Source: Lapillicoccus sp. (GTDB taxonomy: Bacteria; Actinomycetota; Actinomycetes; Actinomycetales; Dermatophilaceae). From it: a stretch of 35,162 nucleotides of DNA. The stretch lies in the NCBI RefSeq assembly GCF_025353065.1, contig NZ_JANXRJ010000178.1, positions 1 to 35,162 on the forward strand, written 5' to 3'. This document shows positions 26,237-33,281 of the stretch, in pieces (the stretch's first letter is position 1; each line of letters opens with the position of its first letter). Under the pieces are notes generated by a model. That model had not been told where the DNA came from and made no database searches. It worked only from the letters and a program-made list of their open reading frames with translations. Made by a program: the position numbers and the translations under genes.

Positions 26237-27895
26237 GTGACCTCAGCCGACCGCGCGGTGCGCCTGCTCGTGGCCCTCACGGCCGCGGGGGTGCGCGACG
26301 TCGTCCTCGCGCCGGGGTCGCGGTCGGCGCCGCTCGCGCTCGCCCTGTATGCCGCCGACCGCGCCGGCGACCTGCGGCTGCACGTGCGGATCGACGAGCG
26401 GACCGCGGGGTTCCTCGCGCTGGGGCTGACCATCGGCTCGAGGCGGCCGGTGGCTGTCGTGACGACCTCGGGCACCGCCGTCGGCAACCTCCTCCCGGCG
26501 GTCATGGAGGCCCACCACGGGGGCCGGCCGGTCATCGTCGTCTCCGCCGACCGGCCGGCGTCGATGCGGGGCAGCGGCGCCAGCCAGACGACCGAGCAGG
26601 CGGGGATCTTCGGGGTCTTCGCGCCCTGCGTCGACCTGGCCGCCGACGCGGCCGACGCCGACCTCGAGGCGGCCGTCCACGCGGCCGGGCTGCGCCCCGG
26701 TCCCACCCAGCTCAACCTCCAGCTCGCCGAGCCGCTGCTGCCCGACGCCGAGACGCCGGACCGACCCTGGTGGCCCGGTGCCGGCGAGGGCCCGGGCGAG
26801 TGGGTCCGACCGCGCCGGACGGGGCCGCACGTGGCGCCGGGTCCGCGGACCGTCGTCATCGCCGGCGACGACGCCGGATCTGCGGCCCGGGTGCTCGCCG
26901 AACGGTCCGGGTGGCCCTTGCTGGCCGAGCCGACCTCAGGAGCACGGTTGGGGGACAACGCGATCCGCACCTACCGCCTGCTGCTGGGCGGGCCGCTCGG
27001 TCGACAGATCGAGCGCGTGGTCGTGACGGGTCACCCCACCCTGTCGCGCCCGGTGACCCGGCTGATCTCCCGTCCCGACATCGAGGTCCTGGCGGCCCCG
27101 GGCCCGGGTGGGGTGGTCACCGACCCGGGTCGAGTGGCTCGCCACCTCGAGGCCGTCCCCGTCGTGCCCGACGACACCACCGCCGCTGATGCGGACCTCG
27201 ACTGGCTCGCGGCCTGGAAGGACGCCGACGCCGATCTCGCCGCGCGGCTCGACGCCTATCTCGATGCCCACCTCGACGCCGACGACGACGCCACGCGACC
27301 GCTCGACGCCCTCCGGGTCGCCCGCGAGGTCGCCGCCGCCGTGACCGAGCGCGGGACGCTCGTCGTCGGGTCCTCCAACCCCGTCCGCGACCTCGACCTG
27401 ATGATGGTTCCCCACCCGCCGCTGGAGCACCGCTTCGTCGTCGGCAACCGGGGGCTGGCCGGCATCGACGGCACCGTGTCGACCGCGATCGGGGTCGCCC
27501 TGGGCCGCCGGGGCGCCGGGCGGACGCTCGCGCTGGTCGGTGACGTCACCTTCCTGCACGACGCGACCGGACTCGTCCTTGGCCCGCACGAGCCGCGTCC
27601 CGACCTGACGATCGTCGTGGTCAACGACGACGGCGGATCGATCTTCGCCGGGCTCGAGCAGGGCGGTGCGGACTACGCCGATGCCTTCGAGCGGGTCTTC
27701 GCGACCCCGCACGGGGTCGATCTGGAGGCGCTGTGCGCGGCCAGCCACACGGCATACGGGCGAGTGGACGGGGTGGCCGACCTGCGCCGCGAGCTGGAGG
27801 CACCACCGTCCGGCATCCGGGTCGTCGAGGCCCGCGTGGGACGCGTGGACCGGCGCGCCCAGGCCGCGGCCATCGCGGCGCTGGTGGAGGATTGA
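26237..27895 (+). CDS. menD: SEPHCHC synthase (menaquinone pathway)
   Basis: This thiamine-diphosphate enzyme (552 aa) joins isochorismate and 2-oxoglutarate, the step after MenF. It shows LAPGSRSAPLALALYA and the Glu-bearing HVRIDERTAGFLALGL (N-terminal Pyr domain), TTSGTAVGNLLPAVMEA, and the C-terminal PP domain with NRGLAGIDGTVSTAIG, ALVGDVTFLHD and VVNDDGGSIFAGLEQ, the ThDP/metal motif. The GTG at 26237 is the first start matching the conserved N-terminus; the frame continues upstream as a shadow of the gene on the other strand. No clear SD precedes it. The murJ-like gene follows 4 nt after its stop. Confidence 0.94.
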   Translation: MTSADRAVRLLVALTAAGVRDVVLAPGSRSAPLALALYAADRAGDLRLHVRIDERTAGFLALGLTIGSRRPVAVVTTSGTAVGNLLPAVMEAHHGGRPVIVVSADRPASMRGSGASQTTEQAGIFGVFAPCVDLAADAADADLEAAVHAAGLRPGPTQLNLQLAEPLLPDAETPDRPWWPGAGEGPGEWVRPRRTGPHVAPGPRTVVIAGDDAGSAARVLAERSGWPLLAEPTSGARLGDNAIRTYRLLLGGPLGRQIERVVVTGHPTLSRPVTRLISRPDIEVLAAPGPGGVVTDPGRVARHLEAVPVVPDDTTAADADLDWLAAWKDADADLAARLDAYLDAHLDADDDATRPLDALRVAREVAAAVTERGTLVVGSSNPVRDLDLMMVPHPPLEHRFVVGNRGLAGIDGTVSTAIGVALGRRGAGRTLALVGDVTFLHDATGLVLGPHEPRPDLTIVVVNDDGGSIFAGLEQGGADYADAFERVFATPHGVDLEALCAASHTAYGRVDGVADLRRELEAPPSGIRVVEARVGRVDRRAQAAAIAALVED

Positions 27896-27899
27896 CGAT

Positions 27900-29528
27900 G
27901 TGACCGCCGTCCCGAGCCTCGCCCGTTCGAGCCTCGCGATGGCGGGGGGCACGGTCGCGTCCCGACTGCTCGGCGTCGTCCGCCAGTCGCTCATCATCGC
28001 GGTGACCGGGGTCGCCCTGGCCGGGGACGCGTTCGCGGCCGCCAACGTCCTGCCCAACGTCATCTACATGATCATCGCGGGCGGGGTGCTCAACTCGGTC
28101 CTCATCCCCCAGCTCGTCAAGGCGTCGCGGAGCGCCGACGGAGGCCGGGAGTTCACCGACCGGATCCTCACCCTGGGCGGCATCGGCATCCTCGCGGTGA
28201 CGATCGTCTGCACCGCGGGGGCCGGCATCCTGATGCGGCTGATGACCCACCTGTCGGGCGACGCGTTGCAGCTCTCGATCCTCTTCGCCTTCATCACCCT
28301 GCCGCAGATCTTCTTCTACGGCCTCTACGCCCTCATCGGCCAGGTCCTCAACGCCCGGGGTCAGTTCGCCGCGTTCGGGTGGGCACCGGCGCTCGCCAAC
28401 GTCGTCGCGATCATCGGACTCGTCGCCTTCCTCCTGATCTTCCCGCGCCAGGCCGGCGTCTCGGGGTGGACCGGCCAGATGATCCTGCTGCTCGGCGGGA
28501 CGGCGACCGCGAGCATCGCCGTTCAGGGGCTCATCCTGCTCATCCCGCTCTACCGCAACGGTTTTCGCTTCACCCCCCGTTTCGGTCTGCGGGGCGTCGG
28601 GCTGGGGGATGCGACCCAGGTCGCCAAGTGGGCCTTCGCCGCGCTCGCCGTGAGCCAGGTCGGCTTCGTCATCGCGTCGAGGATCATGACGTCGGCCTCC
28701 TCGCAGCAGACCACCACCGTCTTCGTGGCCGGGCTCGCGGTCTACAGCAGCGCGCTGCTGGTCTTCCAGATGCCGCACTCCTTCGTCGCCCTCTCCGTCA
28801 TCACGGCCATGTATCCGCGGATCGCCAGGGCCGTCCACGACAAGGACACCGCGGCGCTGCGGCGGGACTACTCCCGGGGACTGACGCTCCCGACGGCCGC
28901 CACCCTCCCGGCCTCCGTCGCCCTCGCCGCCTTCGCCCTGCCCATCTGCCGGCTCCTCTTCAACGACCACCCCGAGGCCATCGCGCTCGTGCTGGCCGCG
29001 ATGGCCCTCGGCGTCGTCCCCTTCGGCATCGACGTCCTCAACCAGCGTTTCCTCTACGCCCACGAGGACGGTCGCACGGCCTTCGCCGAGCAGATGGTGC
29101 TCACCGGCACCGCGACGGTCGTCAACCTCGCTGCCCTCCTCTACGCCCCACCGGAACGGGTCGTGCTCGTCGTGGGACTCGGGGTCGTCGTCAGCAACGT
29201 GCTCAGCTCGCTCTTCGGGATGTGGTTCATCCGCCGCCGGCTGGGCCACCTCGGCCTCTCCCGCATCCTGGGCACCTACCTGCGGATCGGCTTCGCCTCG
29301 CTGGTGGCCGGTGGCATCGCGTGGCTGCTCGTGCTCGGCTTCGACGAGTTCGTCCACGGTCGGTTCGAGCAGATCCTCACCCTGGTCGTCGGGGGTGTCG
29401 TCTTCGGCGTCGTCTACCTCCTCGTCGCCGCGCTGCTGCGCATCCAGGAGGTCGGCGAGCTCGTCGACCCTGTCGTGCGCGCCGGCGCCCGCGGCGCGTT
29501 GGCCGGTCTGCACCGGGTCCGGCGCTGA
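27900..29528 (+). CDS. murJ: MurJ/MviN-family lipid II flippase
   Basis: This polytopic membrane protein (542 aa, about 14 helices) is of the MOP superfamily. The N-terminus AGGTVASRLLGVVRQSLIIAVTG and AANVLPNVIYMIIAGGVLNSVLIPQLVKA is typical of MurJ, which flips lipid II across the plasma membrane in peptidoglycan synthesis. The GTG at 27900 lies 9 nt after GGAGG (27886-27890) inside the menD end and overlaps an ATG-TGA start-stop pair at 27898-27903. It lacks the long C-terminal pseudokinase region of mycobacterial MviN. Actinobacteria often carry a murJ elsewhere, so this could be a paralogue acting on another polyprenyl-linked precursor. Confidence 0.85.
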   Translation: MTAVPSLARSSLAMAGGTVASRLLGVVRQSLIIAVTGVALAGDAFAAANVLPNVIYMIIAGGVLNSVLIPQLVKASRSADGGREFTDRILTLGGIGILAVTIVCTAGAGILMRLMTHLSGDALQLSILFAFITLPQIFFYGLYALIGQVLNARGQFAAFGWAPALANVVAIIGLVAFLLIFPRQAGVSGWTGQMILLLGGTATASIAVQGLILLIPLYRNGFRFTPRFGLRGVGLGDATQVAKWAFAALAVSQVGFVIASRIMTSASSQQTTTVFVAGLAVYSSALLVFQMPHSFVALSVITAMYPRIARAVHDKDTAALRRDYSRGLTLPTAATLPASVALAAFALPICRLLFNDHPEAIALVLAAMALGVVPFGIDVLNQRFLYAHEDGRTAFAEQMVLTGTATVVNLAALLYAPPERVVLVVGLGVVVSNVLSSLFGMWFIRRRLGHLGLSRILGTYLRIGFASLVAGGIAWLLVLGFDEFVHGRFEQILTLVVGGVVFGVVYLLVAALLRIQEVGELVDPVVRAGARGALAGLHRVRR

Positions 29529-29563
29529 CCACGGTTGACGTCAGCCACCTGCGTGGGACAAGG

Positions 29564-29577
29564 TAAGCAAGCGCTTA
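29564..29577. promoter_or_regulatory. Inverted repeat TAAGC-N4-GCTTA upstream of the SDR operon (TetR-type operator candidate)
   Basis: TAAGCAAGCGCTTA has 5-bp half-sites and contains the 8-bp palindrome AAGCGCTT. It resembles CAAG-N2-CTTG-type operators of TetR repressors that control lipid and sterol catabolism in actinobacteria (KstR2, for example). It overlaps a possible -10, TAGCCT, at 29576-29581. No regulator gene lies in the window. Confidence 0.45.
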
Positions 29578-29581
29578 GCCT
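29576..29581 (+). promoter_or_regulatory. Possible -10 box (TAGCCT) of the SDR operon
   Basis: TAGCCT lies 35 nt before the ATG at 29617, leaving a short leader with a GAGGAGAAGG SD. A TTGACG at 29535-29540 is too distant (35 bp) to be its -35. The overlap with the inverted repeat would allow repression. Confidence 0.35.
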
Positions 29582-29616
29582 TGGGGTCGCGCTCACGCTC
29601 ATCGAGGAGAAGGTTC

Positions 29617-30369
29617 ATGGGTCGGTTCGACGGCAAGGTCGCCATCGTCACGGGAGCGAGTCGCGGCATCGGTCTCGCCGTCGCCCAGCGCCTGGTCGAC
29701 GAGGGCGCCAGGGTCTGCATCACGGCCCGCAAGCAGGAGGCCCTCGACGCCGCCGTCGCCGCGCTCGGTGGCCCCGGGCACGCCATCGCCGTCGCCGGGA
29801 AGTCCGACGACGCGGCCCACCAGGCGGTGGCCGTCGCCCGGACGATCGCGACCTTCGGCAGCCTTGACCTGCTGGTCAACAACGCCGGCATCAACCCGGC
29901 CTACGGACCGATCATCGTTCTCGACCTGGACGCGGCCCGAAAGATCGTCGAGGTCAACTGCATCGCCGCCCTCGCCTGGGTCCAGCACGCCCACGGCGCC
30001 TGGATGGGCGAGCACGGCGGGGCCGTCGTCAACGTCTCGTCCGTCGCCGGGCTGAAGCCTGCCCCCGGTATCGGGTTCTACGGCTCCAGCAAGGCGATGC
30101 TCAAGCACCTCACCGAGGAGCTCGCGGTCGAGCTCGGCCCGACGATCCGGGTCAACGCCGTCGCCCCCGCCGTCGTGAAGACCGCCTTCGCCACCGCCCT
30201 GTTCGAAGGGCGGGAGGAGGAGGTCGCCGCCGGCTACCCCCTCAAGCGTCTCGGGGTCCCGGAGGACATCAGCGGCGTCGTCGCCTTCCTCCTGTCCGAG
30301 GACGCGGCCTGGATCACCGGCCAGACCGTCGTGATCGACGGCGGCACGACCCTGACGGGCGGTGTCTGA
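29617..30369 (+). CDS. Short-chain dehydrogenase/reductase (FabG-like), first gene of the catabolic operon
   Basis: This classical SDR of 250 aa has the cofactor loop TGASRGIG near residue 13, NNAG near 88, the catalytic Ser in NVSSVAG and Tyr155/Lys159 in YGSSK. It ends with the ITGQTVVIDGG segment usual in 3-ketoacyl reductase-like SDRs. The Arg after the cofactor loop (TARKQ) hints at NADP(H), but this is weak. The start ATG at 29617 has GGAG upstream. It overlaps the next gene by one base (TGATG). In the operon it may oxidise a hydroxyacyl-CoA or reduce a keto-acyl-CoA (inference). Confidence 0.9.
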   Translation: MGRFDGKVAIVTGASRGIGLAVAQRLVDEGARVCITARKQEALDAAVAALGGPGHAIAVAGKSDDAAHQAVAVARTIATFGSLDLLVNNAGINPAYGPIIVLDLDAARKIVEVNCIAALAWVQHAHGAWMGEHGGAVVNVSSVAGLKPAPGIGFYGSSKAMLKHLTEELAVELGPTIRVNAVAPAVVKTAFATALFEGREEEVAAGYPLKRLGVPEDISGVVAFLLSEDAAWITGQTVVIDGGTTLTGGV

Positions 30370-31205
30370 TGCCGTATGCCGCGGGCTCGACCGCCGTCGT
30401 CACCGGCGCCGCCGGAGGGATCGGCCGGGCGATAGCCACCCGCCTTGTCGCAGAGGGCTTCCGGGTCGTCGTCGCCGATCTCGACCCTGCCGTCGCGGAG
30501 ACGGCAGGCGCTCTCGGTGACGACGTCGTCGCGGCCTTCGCCGGCGACTGCGCGAGCGAGGCCGGCGTCGCCGACCTCATCACCGCCGCCCAGGAGCAGC
30601 TCGGTCACATCGACGTCTTCTTCGCCAACGCCGGCGTCGAGGGTGGGCGAGGACTCGAGGCCACCGAGGACCAGTGGGCCCGCGCCATCGAGGTCAACGT
30701 CATGGCCCACGTGCGCACGGCGCGCCTCCTCGTGCCGACGTGGCTCGAGACGGGCGGTGGCCGGCTGGTCGTCACGGCGTCCGCCGCCGGGCTGCTGACC
30801 ATGCTCGGGAGCGCGCCCTACTCCGTCAGCAAGCACGGCGCGGTCGCCTTCGCCGAGTGGCTGCGAGCGACCTACTCCCACCGCGGGATCGTCGTCCAGG
30901 CGATCTGCCCCCAGGGTGTGCGCACCCGGATGCTCGACGACTCCGGACCGCTGCGCGACCTCCTCTCCCGCGACCGCGCTCTCGAGCCCTCCGAGGTGGC
31001 CGACCTCGTCTGGGAGGCGTTGCAGGACGAGCGCTTCCTCGTCCTGCCCCACCCGGAGGTGGCCGGCTACTACGCGGCCCGGGCCTCCGACCCGGACGCC
31101 TGGCTCGGTGCCATGGGACGGCTGCAGGTCAAGCTCGACACCGCGCTCGCGGAGGATGCCGACAGGGCGCCGGCCCCCGTCGCCGCCGGCGGGAGCTCGT
31201 CGTGA
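30369..31205 (+). CDS. Second short-chain dehydrogenase/reductase
   Basis: This 278 aa SDR has TGAAGGIGRAIA, ADLDP (an Asp after strand 2, favouring NAD(H)), FFANAGVEGG with NAG, and Tyr151/Lys155 in YSVSK. A C-terminal extension of about 30 Ala/Pro/Ser-rich residues follows the fold. It differs from the first SDR and is not a tandem duplicate. It starts at the ATG overlapping the previous stop and ends in a GTGA overlap with the MDR gene. Its N-terminus carries one copy of GTATGCCG (30374). The substrate is unknown; context suggests an acyl-CoA-level hydroxyl/keto conversion. Confidence 0.88.
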   Translation: MPYAAGSTAVVTGAAGGIGRAIATRLVAEGFRVVVADLDPAVAETAGALGDDVVAAFAGDCASEAGVADLITAAQEQLGHIDVFFANAGVEGGRGLEATEDQWARAIEVNVMAHVRTARLLVPTWLETGGGRLVVTASAAGLLTMLGSAPYSVSKHGAVAFAEWLRATYSHRGIVVQAICPQGVRTRMLDDSGPLRDLLSRDRALEPSEVADLVWEALQDERFLVLPHPEVAGYYAARASDPDAWLGAMGRLQVKLDTALAEDADRAPAPVAAGGSSS

Positions 31206-32188
31206 GGGCCTGGCACGTCGGCGCGCTCGGCGAGCCCCGCGACGTCATGCGGCTCGTCGAGGTCGACTCCCCCAGCCCCGGTGCGGGCCAGCTGCGGGTC
31301 AGGGTGCTCGCCTCGGCCGCGAACTTCCCCGACGTCCTGATGTGTCGCGGGCTCTACCAGGTCAAGCCCGAGCTCCCCTTCACCCCCGGTGTCGAGCTCT
31401 GCGGCGAGATCATCGAGATCGGTTCCGGCGTCGAGGGATTCGCCGTCGGCGACCGGGTCATCGGTTCCACGGAGATCCCCCACGGCGGCTTCGCCGAGGA
31501 GGCCGTGATGGCGGCCAGTGCCACCTTCCCGGCCCCGGAGGGGCTCGACGACGCGCAGGCGGGCGGCTTCTTCGTCGGCTACCAGACGGGGTGGTTCGGC
31601 CTGCACCGTCGGGCCCACCTCCAGCCCGGCGAGACGCTGCTCGTCCACGCCGCAGCCGGCGGCGTCGGCAGCGCCGCCATCCAGCTCGGCAAGGCGGCCG
31701 GCGCGCGCGTCATCGGTGTGGTCGGTGGACCGGCGAAGGCCGAGGTCACCCGGCAGCTCGGCGCCGACGTCGTCGTGGACCGTCACACCGAGGACTTCGT
31801 CGCGGTCGTCAAGGCCGAGACCGGCGGGCGGGGGGCCGACGTCATCTACGACCCGGTCGGCGGTGAGACCTACGACCGGTCGACGAAGTGCATCGCCTTC
31901 GAGGGGCGGATCCTCATCATCGGCTTCGCCGGCGGCACGATCCAGACCCCGCCGCTGGGCCATGCCCTCGTCAAGAACTACTCGATCGTCGGTCTGCACT
32001 GGGGCCTCTACTCCCGCGTCGAGCCGGCCGCCCTCCTCACCTGCCACGAGGAGCTGACCCGACTCGTCGGCACCGGCGCCCTCTCCCCGCTGGTGAGCGA
32101 ACGCCTCCCGCTCGAGGCGCTGGCCGACGGCGTGCAGCGGCTGGCCGACGGGACCACCGTCGGACGCGTCACCTACGTCGCTTCGTGA
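31202..32188 (+). CDS. NADPH:quinone oxidoreductase family MDR protein
   Basis: This medium-chain dehydrogenase/reductase of 328 aa shows the GroES-like N-terminus (LASAANFPDVLMCRGLYQVKPELPFTPGVELCGEI) and the Rossmann motif HAAAGGVGSAAIQLGKAAGARVIG. The zinc ligands of alcohol dehydrogenases are missing, as in QOR and enoyl reductase-like members. Likely activities are NADPH-dependent reduction of a quinone or of an enone/enoyl-CoA double bond. The GTG at 31202 overlaps the upstream stop by 4 nt, which settles the start; longer frames are shadows. In this operon an enoyl-reducing role is attractive but unproven. Confidence 0.9.
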   Translation: MRAWHVGALGEPRDVMRLVEVDSPSPGAGQLRVRVLASAANFPDVLMCRGLYQVKPELPFTPGVELCGEIIEIGSGVEGFAVGDRVIGSTEIPHGGFAEEAVMAASATFPAPEGLDDAQAGGFFVGYQTGWFGLHRRAHLQPGETLLVHAAAGGVGSAAIQLGKAAGARVIGVVGGPAKAEVTRQLGADVVVDRHTEDFVAVVKAETGGRGADVIYDPVGGETYDRSTKCIAFEGRILIIGFAGGTIQTPPLGHALVKNYSIVGLHWGLYSRVEPAALLTCHEELTRLVGTGALSPLVSERLPLEALADGVQRLADGTTVGRVTYVAS

Positions 32189-32259
32189 TGACACGGCATA
32201 CGGGACAGGCGAGCTCGCGCCGAGGTCCGCGCACCCGTCAGGGAGAGGACCCGACGTGA
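32188..32259 (+). CDS. Possible 23-codon micro-ORF bridging the MDR and kinase genes
   Basis: An ATG at 32188 overlaps the MDR stop by one base (TGATG). The frame runs 23 codons to a TGA whose first two bases lie in the kinase GTG (GTGA at 32256-32259), so it fills the 67-bp gap exactly, coupled at both ends. The encoded peptide is very basic (seven Arg/His before the acidic end) and has no SD of its own beyond the upstream gene. It contains a CGGCATAC copy. It may be a translational-coupling minigene or chance. Confidence 0.25.
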   Translation: MTRHTGQASSRRGPRTRQGEDPT

Positions 32260-33281
32260 CCAACCCCACCGGACTCGATCTCGAGGCCCTCTCGACGTGG
32301 CTCGCGACCGCCGTCCCGGGACTGCTCGACCCTGCCGCGACCCTCACCGGCGAGGTCATCGCAGGAGGCAAGAGCAACCTCACCTACACCGTCACCGACG
32401 GGACGACGCGGGTCATCGTGCGACGGCCGCCGCTCGGGCACGTCCTCGCCACCGCCCACGACATGGGCCGCGAGCACCGGGTCATGGCCGCGCTGGCCAC
32501 GACGCCGGTCCCCGTGCCCCGGATGTATGCCGCGTGCCCCGACGACACCGTCATCGGCGCGCCGTTCTACGTCATGGAGCAGGTCGAGGGCACGCCCTAC
32601 CGCTCGGCGTCGCAGCTCGAGGCGCTGGGCGCCGCGCGCACCAAGGCGATCAGCGAGCGAATGGTCGACACGCTGGCGGACCTCCACGTCGTCGACCCGG
32701 CGTCCGTCGGCCTCAGCGACTTCGGCCGGCCGGAGGGGTTCCTCGCCCGCCAGGTCAAGCGATGGGGCCAGCAGCTCGACAGCTCACACACCCGCGACCT
32801 CGCCGGTGCCCACCGGCTGCGGACGCTGCTGGCGGAGCGCGTCCCTCAGGAGACCCCGCCGGCGATCGTCCACGGCGACTACCGCCTCGACAACATCCTC
32901 ACCAACGCGGACGACGAGCTGGCGGCCGTGATCGACTGGGAGATGGCGACGCTCGGCGATCCCCTGACCGACATCGCGCTGCTGCTGACCTACCAACGGA
33001 TCGCGCAGCTCGGCGGCACGGGGGTCTCCACCGTGTCCCTCGCGCCGGGCTTCCTCACCGTCGACGAGATCGGCGCGCGCTACGGCGCCCGCAGCGGCCG
33101 CGACCTGACCCACCTCGGCTTCTACGAGGGACTCGCCGCGTTCAAGCTGGCGGTCATCCTCGAAGGCATCCACTACCGCTTCGTCCACGGACAGACCGTC
33201 GGCGAGGGCTTCAGCAACGTCGGGGAGATGGTCGAACCCCTCCTCTCCCTGGGACTCCAGCGCACGGAAGGTGACCACTGA
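32256..33281 (+). CDS. APH-fold phosphotransferase, ACAD10/11 kinase-domain type
   Basis: This aminoglycoside-phosphotransferase-fold kinase (341 aa) has a GGKSNLTYTV nucleotide loop near residue 33, the VIVRRPP strand with the DMGREHRVM region, the catalytic HGDYRLDN (His206, Asp208, Asn213) and the metal-binding Asp227 in VIDWEMATLGDPLTD. The DWE-x-ATLGDPL stretch is distinctive of the kinase domain of ACAD10/ACAD11 and of LvaA in Pseudomonas levulinate degradation; those phosphorylate 4-hydroxyacyl-CoAs. All catalytic residues are present, so it should be active. The GTG at 32256 has GGAGAGG about 7 nt upstream. It overlaps the acyl-CoA dehydrogenase gene by one base, linking the two activities. 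Confidence 0.9.
   Translation: MTNPTGLDLEALSTWLATAVPGLLDPAATLTGEVIAGGKSNLTYTVTDGTTRVIVRRPPLGHVLATAHDMGREHRVMAALATTPVPVPRMYAACPDDTVIGAPFYVMEQVEGTPYRSASQLEALGAARTKAISERMVDTLADLHVVDPASVGLSDFGRPEGFLARQVKRWGQQLDSSHTRDLAGAHRLRTLLAERVPQETPPAIVHGDYRLDNILTNADDELAAVIDWEMATLGDPLTDIALLLTYQRIAQLGGTGVSTVSLAPGFLTVDEIGARYGARSGRDLTHLGFYEGLAAFKLAVILEGIHYRFVHGQTVGEGFSNVGEMVEPLLSLGLQRTEGDH

Noticed and set aside
32256..33281. Aminoglycoside resistance kinase
   Set aside because: It has the APH fold and catalytic residues, but the DWE-x-ATLGDPL stretch and the adjoining acyl-CoA dehydrogenase point to the ACAD10/11-type family.
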